From the NCBI GenBank assembly GCA_002723155.1, contig PBNO01000008.1, positions 1 to 64,000 of the forward strand: DNA of 64,000 nt. The letters run 5' to 3'. Position 1 is the stretch's first letter. Each line of letters begins with the position of its first letter. Under the pieces are notes generated by a model. That model was not told where the DNA came from. It was given only the letters and a program-made list of their open reading frames with translations, and did not search any database. Position numbers and translations under genes: made by a program. Source of the DNA: Ponticaulis sp. (GTDB taxonomy: Bacteria > Pseudomonadota > Alphaproteobacteria > Caulobacterales > Hyphomonadaceae). This document shows positions 57,011-64,000 of the stretch, piece by piece.

Positions 57011-59035
57011 CTAATCGTCGTCGATTTTTAGAACGTAGTTGTTGGCATCAACACGTATCTCGACAATGTCGCCATTGCGAATGAGTTGATCGAGGGTTTC
57101 TGGAAGGTCTCCAAGGCGGAAATCCTGGCTACCAAGGTTTACACCCCGAGCACGTTCGACGATTGAGTCGTCAATGAGCGTGTCATCTGTGGCAGTTACA
57201 GCTCTGTTCGCTACAGAAAAGGTCCGCGTTGCTGCGTTGAGATTACGGACGGCGCCTGAGATTTCCTGACCTCCGACATTGCTGTCGTCATCGTCATAAC
57301 CGCCATCATCATCGTCGTCGTTTCCATCGTCATAGTCATCTTCATAACGATCGTCGTCATCGTTTCCGGAGACGCCATCGCCGTTTTCAAATGAAACCTC
57401 TCCGCTGCTTCCCGTAGAAAGACGACCAGTCTCGCATCCGAGGCCACGCTCGTCGCTCTCGGCGTCAATCAGGTCACCAGCAAGAAGTTGGGAGAAAAAC
57501 TGAGAACGGGTGAGATTGCTATCATTAGCATTCTCAAAGCCATTAGTGCTCAGGCCCGTTGTATCAATGACGACATTCAAAATGGTGAAAGTTGGATCCG
57601 AGATGGTGCCAGCGACAACTGGACCCCTGAGAGAGCATTCGCGGTCGTCATCATTGTCTCTTTCAATACGTGTCCAAGTGACTCCGCCGGTTCCATTGGG
57701 TGTTCCTTTGGCCTCAATGAGATCATTTACGGACAGACGTGCCATGAACTCAGGTACAGTGAGGTTGCTGCCATCGCGTGAGTCGTCGTCGCTGATGCGG
57801 CTGGCGCCCGTTGGCTCAATCTGAACGCCAAGACGTGTCGTTATAATGCCAGCTGTCAGGTCAATGCTCGAGATACGGTCTTCTATTTTGATCGAGTTTT
57901 GCGACTCTGTCCCGTAGGTCCGAAGCTGAACGATACCGTTGGCGTCATAATATCCATAAATTTCGACGCGTTGTCCCACAAGTCCGACTAGCGAAGATGC
58001 GTCACTTACCGAGAAGGTGACACCGTTGACGACGATCACATCTGGATCAGCGCTCAAATCTACAGAATGCAGGATGCCCTCTATTTCGAAGTCACCATCT
58101 CGATCAGAATTGGTCCCGTCATCGTCCTTGAAGCGACCCTCGATTTCTACACGTCGCGCGATCATTGTATCTGTGCTTCCACGGTCCGCTTTCACTTCGA
58201 TGAATTGGCCGACCAAGCTTGGCCCAAATACCAGGCCGTCATCGAACAATGTTGCGGAATTCACGGAAAAGATCGCGCTATTGATCGCAAATGTATTGGC
58301 CGCAACATCCACTGAGTCGACAAAGCCGGTGATTTCGAGTTCGTCACCGTCGACACTTGGATGTCCATAATCGTCCGAACGCCCATCGCCTTCACGCTCT
58401 ATTCGCGTAGCGATAATCCCCGTCTCGGTGGGGTAGCCGCTAACTTCCACAACCATGAACTGACCGGCCGGCAACAAGGATGGATCGAGATCTCTAATGT
58501 CGATTCCAGGTATGGAATCGTTGTCGCCGATGTCGAAATCGAACAATGTTTGCTCGTCGACTGTCACCACTTGACCGTTGACTTCGAACGTACCGATTAG
58601 CGGGTTTAGCGGATCGGGAAGAACGTTTTCGACAAAGCCTTTCAGGTCTTCATCGTAATAAATCTGCCCGGCGGTACGTACGCCATCCACGTCATCGGCG
58701 GACACATACACACGCATTCCGACAGCGAGTCCGCTATCGTCTCCGACGGTTTCGTCTTCGCCCTCAACAGAGACAACTGTGGTTTCGTCGACTTCGTATT
58801 TTACGCCATTGATAAATACGCTGCCAAAGCCGGTGATGATGCCGCTACTCGACACCTTCGAACTGGTTGGTGGAGGAGGTGGCGGCGGCGGAGGAGGTGG
58901 TGGTGGCGATGGAAGTGGCGCAACTGGCTGCGTCACAGAGACTGGATCGTCATTTCCGCCTCCGCCTCCGCTGCATGCGCCAAGCGCAAATAGGAATGCG
59001 AGTGCGGTGTTTGATAAGAGTGTCGTGTTTTTCAT
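57011..59035 (-). CDS. DUF5666-like repeat lipoprotein
   Basis: 674 residues. Lipobox LGAC predicts lipidation at Cys21, followed by a Gly run, a run of 13 Pro (about 45-57) as a rigid spacer, then several tandem beta-rich units of about 70-100 residues with recurring patterns such as GxxxSV-D and VxVEGxxxxDG, recalling DUF5666. Near residue 560-590 lies a run dominated by Asp (DDDDRYEDDYDDGNDDDDD), which may bind cations. Function unknown; the unit is followed upstream by a heavy-metal efflux operon. GGGAG precedes the ATG. Confidence 0.75.
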   Translation of the reverse strand: MKNTTLLSNTALAFLFALGACSGGGGGNDDPVSVTQPVAPLPSPPPPPPPPPPPPPTSSKVSSSGIITGFGSVFINGVKYEVDETTVVSVEGEDETVGDDSGLAVGMRVYVSADDVDGVRTAGQIYYDEDLKGFVENVLPDPLNPLIGTFEVNGQVVTVDEQTLFDFDIGDNDSIPGIDIRDLDPSLLPAGQFMVVEVSGYPTETGIIATRIEREGDGRSDDYGHPSVDGDELEITGFVDSVDVAANTFAINSAIFSVNSATLFDDGLVFGPSLVGQFIEVKADRGSTDTMIARRVEIEGRFKDDDGTNSDRDGDFEIEGILHSVDLSADPDVIVVNGVTFSVSDASSLVGLVGQRVEIYGYYDANGIVQLRTYGTESQNSIKIEDRISSIDLTAGIITTRLGVQIEPTGASRISDDDSRDGSNLTVPEFMARLSVNDLIEAKGTPNGTGGVTWTRIERDNDDDRECSLRGPVVAGTISDPTFTILNVVIDTTGLSTNGFENANDSNLTRSQFFSQLLAGDLIDAESDERGLGCETGRLSTGSSGEVSFENGDGVSGNDDDDRYEDDYDDGNDDDDDGGYDDDDSNVGGQEISGAVRNLNAATRTFSVANRAVTATDDTLIDDSIVERARGVNLGSQDFRLGDLPETLDQLIRNGDIVEIRVDANNYVLKIDDD

Positions 59036-59088
59036 TTCCCAGCTCCCTACAGATCAGACTTGTTGGGTCTGACTGTCCTACCGGTGGT

Positions 59089-59106
59089 AGCTGACAAGAA
59101 GCTGAC
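59089..59106 (-). promoter_or_regulatory. 7-4-7 direct repeat upstream of the lipoprotein gene
   Basis: On the minus strand GTCAGCT-TCTT-GTCAGCT, two identical heptamers with an 11-base period, 54-71 bases before the lipoprotein ATG. This is the geometry of OmpR/PhoB-family operators. A hairpin pairing TGTC/GACA and CTACC/GGTAG (59074-59096) overlaps it. The regulator is not in the window. Confidence 0.4.
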
Positions 59107-59261
59107 TTGGTTTGTCGGCTTTTGATAAACTTATATGACACTTCCATTCTGGTGAGTATGACGGACGTCGCTTTTTACGGTAAGGTCGTTTTCGCTGCGG
59201 CTATCGACTGAATACGTTGTTGCCCCATTGAATTCGCCATCTGGCGAAGAGACGAAATCGT

Positions 59262-60485
59262 TCAGGGTGTAGCTTCGCCGGTCAGCTCTAGCAATTCAAG
59301 GTAAGCGGCTTGGCGCGCTGCCCGTTGTTCTGCTGTGGAGCGAGATGCATCAATCAAACGTCGGCGGACATTTATAAGTTCGTCTATACGTATGTCGCCC
59401 AGTTCGTACCCTGCCTCTAAACGCACTAAAGCATTTTCAATAACAGTTTCGTTCTCGATCGCTCCTGAGAGTAACACGTCCGATTGTTGTAGCGTATTTC
59501 GTGCTGTCGCAACGATCTGCTCGAGGCGCCAGGTGAGGTCACTCCGTTGAGCTTCAGCAAGGCGAGCTTGCGCGCCCGCCTGTTCCGCACTGCTTCGACG
59601 GAACTGCCCGCTTAACGGCATCGAAAAGGAAAAGACGAGAGCTGTTTCGTCGCCACCGAAATCACTGCGTAGCCCAATCCCGAAAGTAGGATCTGGTGTG
59701 AGGTCGGCATTAGCGCGAAGCGCTTGAGTTTGTGCACGTTGTGCTTCCAGCGACGCAGTTCTTGTCATACGGTCGTAATCGGTTCGGGCCGCGAGAATAA
59801 GCGTGATATCTGACGAAGAAATTTGGATTTCAGGTGGTGCAACCGGCAGGTTTAGACTTGGATAGCGTTGCAATAGCTGATTGCGGGCCATCTGCGCTCT
59901 ACTAAGGTCCTCGCGGGCACGTAGACTAAAATTGCTTGCCTCTGCCATCAATAAGTCGGCGTCGATCTGGCGACCTGTGCCAGCATCCACCTTCGCCTGT
60001 TCCAGTTCCGCCAGTTCTGATGACGCATCCGCTATTTCACGGGACACGCGTTCAAGCATTGTCCAGCGCGCCCATTCATTCCAGAGAGACAAAAAGATAA
60101 GTTCTTCTTCGAACCGCCTGGATGCATCGCGTGCGTCCGCTATTTCTGTTTCCAGATCAGCCAGACTGGCATCCAGATTACGTTTCTCAGGTAATCGAAA
60201 GGTGCGCGTTAAGTCTATCGACCATTCGGTGAAGCCCATGTCGGGCAAAAGCGGATCTTCAACCCGTCTATACCCTCCGGAACCACTCACTTCGTACTCG
60301 TAGGGCCCGTTGAGCAACTGGTTGCTTGCCGCTTGAGACCTTTGCATTTCAGCGCGCGCGATCGTCGTGACCGGCGTAGAGCTGACTGCCTCATTCATGA
60401 GCCTGAAGACATCAGCCTCTTGAGCAGACGACGAGCTTGCGGACAGGATGGCTGCCGCGGCTGCAGTAAACAGGATTAGCTTCAT
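59262..60485 (-). CDS. Outer-membrane efflux protein (TolC/CzcC family)
   Basis: 407 residues: signal peptide (ILSASSSSAQ, cleavage near residue 21) and two long helical-hairpin repeats typical of outer-membrane efflux channels, with Ala/Arg/Gln-rich coiled segments (residues about 110-220 and 300-400). It provides the exit duct for the RND pump encoded upstream. It overlaps the DUF3240 gene by four bases (ATGA). Grouping with CzcC/CusC is by operon position. Confidence 0.85.
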   Translation of the reverse strand: MKLILFTAAAAAILSASSSSAQEADVFRLMNEAVSSTPVTTIARAEMQRSQAASNQLLNGPYEYEVSGSGGYRRVEDPLLPDMGFTEWSIDLTRTFRLPEKRNLDASLADLETEIADARDASRRFEEELIFLSLWNEWARWTMLERVSREIADASSELAELEQAKVDAGTGRQIDADLLMAEASNFSLRAREDLSRAQMARNQLLQRYPSLNLPVAPPEIQISSSDITLILAARTDYDRMTRTASLEAQRAQTQALRANADLTPDPTFGIGLRSDFGGDETALVFSFSMPLSGQFRRSSAEQAGAQARLAEAQRSDLTWRLEQIVATARNTLQQSDVLLSGAIENETVIENALVRLEAGYELGDIRIDELINVRRRLIDASRSTAEQRAARQAAYLELLELTGEATP

Positions 60486-60793
60486 GTGAGACGTCCAAAA
60501 TCGAGAACAGGTTCAACCCAATAGGCAATATTCGGACGCGGACATGCGGTTCGAACTGCTTCTAAAATCCGTGGAATATCGGCTTCCGGCAAAATCATTT
60601 GAACGGTGAAAACACGCATTGCGCCGCGAACACGTTCTGCCGCGGAAGGCAAATCCAAATTCTCCCCGCGTCCTTCACCCGCCAGTATCGTATATCCCGG
60701 AAGCGCGGGTTCCAGCGCATCAAGGCATTCAATCAGGGCGATCTCGACAACCGCAGGACAAACAATTGTTAGTTTGCGAATGGTCGCGTCCAT
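60482..60793 (-). CDS. DUF3240 family protein, PII/CutA-like
   Basis: 103-residue small protein (KLTIVCPAVVEIALIECLDAL at the N-terminus, MILPEADIPRILEAVR near the middle-to-end), fitting DUF3240, a ferredoxin-like/PII-type fold commonly placed beside heavy-metal RND pumps. It lacks a signal peptide, so it is cytoplasmic and may regulate the pump or sense metal. It overlaps the pump gene by 25 bases and the channel gene by 4, so it is tightly coupled. Confidence 0.75.
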   Translation of the reverse strand: MDATIRKLTIVCPAVVEIALIECLDALEPALPGYTILAGEGRGENLDLPSAAERVRGAMRVFTVQMILPEADIPRILEAVRTACPRPNIAYWVEPVLDFGRLT

Positions 60794-63700
60794 CGGACTT
60801 CTCCATCGTGTTTGGAATTCGCAGAGCCCGCGATTCCGAACTGGCGGTATAGAACTGGTAAAAGAAGCAAGGTCAGCACCGTCGAGGAGACAAGGCCGCC
60901 GACGACCACGATTGCCAACGGTCGCTGCAGTTCGGATCCGGGGCCGGTGGCGAAGAGAAGTGGAGCAAGTCCGAAAGCCGCCGTTGTTGCAGTCATCAGA
61001 ACGGGACGTAAGCGGCGAATGGACCCGAGCTTCACGACTTTATCGACTGGGTGTCCTAGGGCATGGAGATCATTGAAATATGTGATCATCACCAAGCCGT
61101 TGAGAACAGCTATGCCTAGCAGAGCGATAAGGCCAACCGATGCGGGAACCGACAAATATTCTCCCGACAGACTTAAAGCTACGATCCCGCCAACCAATGC
61201 GAATGGAATGTTGAAGAGGATCAGCAGTGATTGTCTGACCGAGCGTAAGGTTGCAAACAATACAATGAAGATCAGGCCGATCGATAGAGGCACCATCAGA
61301 GACAGCCTTGCGGATGCTCTTCTCTGATTTTCGAACTCGCCACCGAATTCGAGGCTATAGCCAACGTCGAGGTTCACCTGATCTGCAACGGCCTGCTGTG
61401 CGTCAGTTACAAAGCCAACCAGATCGCGGCCTTCAACAAAGGCCTGCACAACTGCATAACGAGAAGCATTTTCGCGTGCTGCTGAAGCAAGACCGGCAAC
61501 CCGTTCAATGCGGGCAATCTCAGTCAGGGGGACACGAACACCATCTTCATTGACCAGCCGGATATTCTCAAAATCCGGTACGCTGTTTGACACGAGCGGG
61601 TCGGTTCGGACCACGATAGGTGTCCGGCGACCAGGTTCGATTACTTCTCCCGTGACAATACCCTCAAGCCGGGCCCGAAGTTCATCCTGAATTTCAACAA
61701 CGGTGAAACCAAAGCGGCCTGCGCGCTGTTGGTCGATGTCAATTTGCAGATACTCTGAAACATCGTTGGACGTCGTGAATACATCGGATGCACCCGGGAC
61801 ATTGGATACAACGCGTTCGATTTGCCCGGCAACTGAGGCGAGGGTATCATAATCAGGACCGAAAATTTTGATCGCAAGATCCCCACGGGAGCCGGTGAGA
61901 AGTTCCGATACGCGCATTTCGATAGGTTGGGTAAATGCCGTCTCAATCCCAATAAAATCGTCCATGACTGTCCGGATCTCGCCGACTAACCAATCCGTGT
62001 CGGGCCCGCGCCAAGTTTCGCGTGGCGCAAGCTGAAGGAACATATCGCTTTCATTCAGACCCATCGGGTCCAGGCCTAACTCGTCAGACCCAACGCGGGA
62101 AATGACATGCTCGACTTCAGGAACCGCTTCAAGAATAGCAGCTTCGATCCGCAAATCGTCCGCCTCACTTTGGTTGAGCGTGATCGACGGAAGGGATGCT
62201 GCTTGCATGACGATGTCGCCCTCGTTCATCGTCGGCATGAAGGTTTTGCCCGTCGATTGATATGCAAATACCGCCAAAACCGCGCTTAACGCGGCTATCG
62301 CGTAAATCACCGACGGTCGGCGCAGCACTATGTCCAGAACGAATTCATAGCCCGGTGTGAGCACGCGCATGAGAACGGTGTCTCCACCAGATTTTGCCTT
62401 CAACAGATATGACGCCAGCATTGGTATCAGCGTGAACGCAAGAATGAGCGCGGAGCCCAGGGCAAAAACAATCGCCAACGCCACAGGCGAGAATAACTTT
62501 CCTTCCAGACCTTGCAGGGTGAGGAGGGGTACGAAAACGAGACAAATGATGAAGACGCCTGCCGCGGTAGGTAAGGCGACCTCGCTAGCTGCACGGTACA
62601 GTACATGCAGCTTGTTGGCGGTTTTGTTTTCTCGCAGGCGCTCTACAGCGTTCTCGGTGACGACAATCGCACCGTCCACAATCATGCCGATAGCGATAGC
62701 GAGTCCGCCAAGACTCATCAGGTTTGCAGATAAGCCGAACTGGCTCATGAGAAGGAAAGTCGAAAGCATCGCAGCGGGCAGGATGAGACTCACCACGAGC
62801 GCGGCGCGCCAGTCCCCAAGAAAGAGCACCAGTAGAACGATCACGAGGCCAATGGCGATCAGAAGCGCTTCACTTACGGTGCCAACCGCGGTCTCGATTA
62901 AATCCGCCCTGTTGTAAAAAACTGAGATCGAAACGCCCTCGGGAAAGCCGCTCTCGAGTTCCGCAAGTCGTTCTTCAACATTCGAGACAACACTTCGTGC
63001 ATCCGCCCCGCGAAGCGCCACCACGATGCCCTCTACAGCTTCGCCGGTTCCATCGCGCGTCACTGAGCCATAACGGGTGAGCGAACCAGTTTCGACCCGC
63101 GCAACATCGCTAACGCGAATAACAGTACCGTTCACTTCCCCAACAATCAGGCCTGACAGATCGGAAGGACCAGAGGCTGCGCCGACGGATCGCACGACCA
63201 ACGCTTCCTCGCCATCGCTAACGCGACCTGCACCGTCATTGCTATTATTCATCTCCAGCGTGTGACGCAGATCTGCGAGAGAGATGCCAGTGGCCGCCAT
63301 CGCCGCTTCATCTGGAACGATGGTGTAGGTGAGTACGCGCCCACCCAATGCATTTACATCTGCAACACCCTCAAGACCGCGCAACGCTGGTCGGATTGTC
63401 CAGTCTAGAAGGCTACGCTTTTCTTCGAGAGAAAGCGTGTCGCCTTCAACGGTGAACATGAAGACTTCTGAGAGCGCGGTCGATATCGGTGCAAGACCGC
63501 CGTCTACGGTTTCTGGTAAGCTGTCACGAACAATATTCAGGCGTTCTGAAACTTGTTGGCGCGCCCAGTAAATGTCCGTTCCATCTTCAAAATCGATCGT
63601 GACGTCAGCGATCGCATACTTAGCGCGCGCCCTCATGATAGTCTGGTTCGGGATGCCCAGGAATTCTGTTTCCAATGGCCGCACAATTCGTGCCTCGACC

Positions 63701-63885
63701 TCTTCTGGCGTCATGCCAGGAGCTTTCATGATGATCTTAACCTGGGTTGGTGCGATTTCCGGAAACGCGTCGATCGGCAGTTTATATGCTGCAAATATTC
63801 CCGCGATTATCAGGATGAGAGCTGCGCCCAGCATGAATACACGCTGGGTAAGCGAAAAGGCGATAAGCCGATCAAGGAAACCCAT
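60769..63885 (-). CDS. Heavy-metal efflux RND pump (CzcA/CusA family)
   Basis: 1038-residue inner-membrane proton antiporter with twelve membrane segments and two large periplasmic loops. HME-RND features: PIDAFPEIAPTQVKI near the N-terminus, a fourth-helix motif LAIAIGMIVDGAIVVTENA, and the second half repeating the fold. The first Asp of the DFG-type motif of Co/Zn/Cd pumps is Ala here, as I recall for CusA-like pumps, so the exported metal cannot be stated. It operates with the adaptor upstream (TAATG overlap) and the TolC-family channel downstream. Confidence 0.93.
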   Translation of the reverse strand: MGFLDRLIAFSLTQRVFMLGAALILIIAGIFAAYKLPIDAFPEIAPTQVKIIMKAPGMTPEEVEARIVRPLETEFLGIPNQTIMRARAKYAIADVTIDFEDGTDIYWARQQVSERLNIVRDSLPETVDGGLAPISTALSEVFMFTVEGDTLSLEEKRSLLDWTIRPALRGLEGVADVNALGGRVLTYTIVPDEAAMAATGISLADLRHTLEMNNSNDGAGRVSDGEEALVVRSVGAASGPSDLSGLIVGEVNGTVIRVSDVARVETGSLTRYGSVTRDGTGEAVEGIVVALRGADARSVVSNVEERLAELESGFPEGVSISVFYNRADLIETAVGTVSEALLIAIGLVIVLLVLFLGDWRAALVVSLILPAAMLSTFLLMSQFGLSANLMSLGGLAIAIGMIVDGAIVVTENAVERLRENKTANKLHVLYRAASEVALPTAAGVFIICLVFVPLLTLQGLEGKLFSPVALAIVFALGSALILAFTLIPMLASYLLKAKSGGDTVLMRVLTPGYEFVLDIVLRRPSVIYAIAALSAVLAVFAYQSTGKTFMPTMNEGDIVMQAASLPSITLNQSEADDLRIEAAILEAVPEVEHVISRVGSDELGLDPMGLNESDMFLQLAPRETWRGPDTDWLVGEIRTVMDDFIGIETAFTQPIEMRVSELLTGSRGDLAIKIFGPDYDTLASVAGQIERVVSNVPGASDVFTTSNDVSEYLQIDIDQQRAGRFGFTVVEIQDELRARLEGIVTGEVIEPGRRTPIVVRTDPLVSNSVPDFENIRLVNEDGVRVPLTEIARIERVAGLASAARENASRYAVVQAFVEGRDLVGFVTDAQQAVADQVNLDVGYSLEFGGEFENQRRASARLSLMVPLSIGLIFIVLFATLRSVRQSLLILFNIPFALVGGIVALSLSGEYLSVPASVGLIALLGIAVLNGLVMITYFNDLHALGHPVDKVVKLGSIRRLRPVLMTATTAAFGLAPLLFATGPGSELQRPLAIVVVGGLVSSTVLTLLLLPVLYRQFGIAGSANSKHDGEVRWTRPFAN

Positions 63886-64000
63886 TATCCGGCCTCGACA
63901 ATATTTTTAAGCGCGGCGAGACCGGAAACAATAACCTCATCCCCAGGCTCTAAATCGCCGGTTACCATAGCGAACGAGCGGTTTTGAGAGAGAATGTTCA
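63885..64000 (-). CDS. RND efflux membrane-fusion protein, C-terminal fragment (gene continues beyond window)
   Basis: The last 38 codons of an open frame entering from the right edge, ending TAA at 63887-63885 and sharing one base with the pump ATG. The translation (RSFAMVTGDLEPGDEVIVSG then LAALKNIVEAG) has the membrane-proximal GD-x-VV-x-SGL-x-x-L pattern at the end of HlyD/CzcB-type adaptors. This completes a CzcB-CzcA-DUF3240-CzcC order. Confidence 0.8.
   Translation of the reverse strand, partial: NILSQNRSFAMVTGDLEPGDEVIVSGLAALKNIVEAG

Noticed and set aside
58860..58910. GGT/GGA-rich microsatellite-like tract
   Set aside because: It is the coding sequence of the 13-Pro spacer of the minus-strand lipoprotein, so it is not a separate repeat element, though slippage there is possible.

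Overview
The window reads as one contiguous stretch of an alphaproteobacterial chromosome, probably from a marine, heterotrophic member of the Caulobacterales/Hyphomonadales side of the class. This placement is inference. It rests on the split str operon, an imuA-imuB-dnaE2 cassette under a GAAC-N7-GAAC LexA box (the alphaproteobacterial SOS operator), NasS/NasT-controlled nitrate assimilation and a glucosylglycerol-type compatible-solute operon. Genes are densely packed, with frequent ATGA or TAATG overlaps.

Layout. 1-7.6 kb: 3' part of rpoC, its terminator, then a str operon (rpsL, rpsG, fusA, tuf) with its own promoter and structured leader, closed by a strong terminator. 7.7-12 kb: two small membrane proteins (NnrU family, DUF454) convergent with a tandem pair of MFS transporters. 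12-16.7 kb: map-radC (minus), a CinA-like molybdopterin-binding protein, and a crotonase-thiolase pair. 16.75-17.2 kb: tRNA-Leu(TAA) followed by two copies of a palindromic 76-bp repeat. 17.2-20.7 kb: a thiolase and a fadB-type multifunctional beta-oxidation protein. 21-26.3 kb: SOS mutagenesis cassette imuA-imuB-dnaE2. 26.3-31.3 kb: gpsA, a HAD phosphatase, a GgpS-type glycosyltransferase and a sodium/solute symporter, read as a glucosylglycerol synthesis and transport operon. 31.8-33.7 kb: DEAD-box helicase.

33.8-40.5 kb holds a compact signalling cluster: a 1150-residue histidine kinase with a FixL-like PAS domain, a stand-alone receiver, and three paralogous HPt-receiver fusions, with no DNA-binding or enzymatic output domain anywhere. 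This is the least conventional locus of the window. 40.7-55.3 kb is a complete nitrate assimilation region: porin, nasT and nasS on the plus strand behind a two-hairpin plus terminator leader, and nrtA, nrtB, fused nrtCD, globin, nirB, nirD, nasA and cobA on the minus strand behind a second structured leader. NasS (nitrate sensor) and NasT (ANTAR RNA-binding protein) are expected to act on those leaders.

55.7-64 kb: a P4-type tyrosine integrase whose start codon lies inside a 12-bp inverted repeat, a large DUF5666-like lipoprotein, and a CzcCBA/Cus-type heavy-metal RND efflux operon running off the right edge. No rRNA, CRISPR array or insertion sequence was seen.
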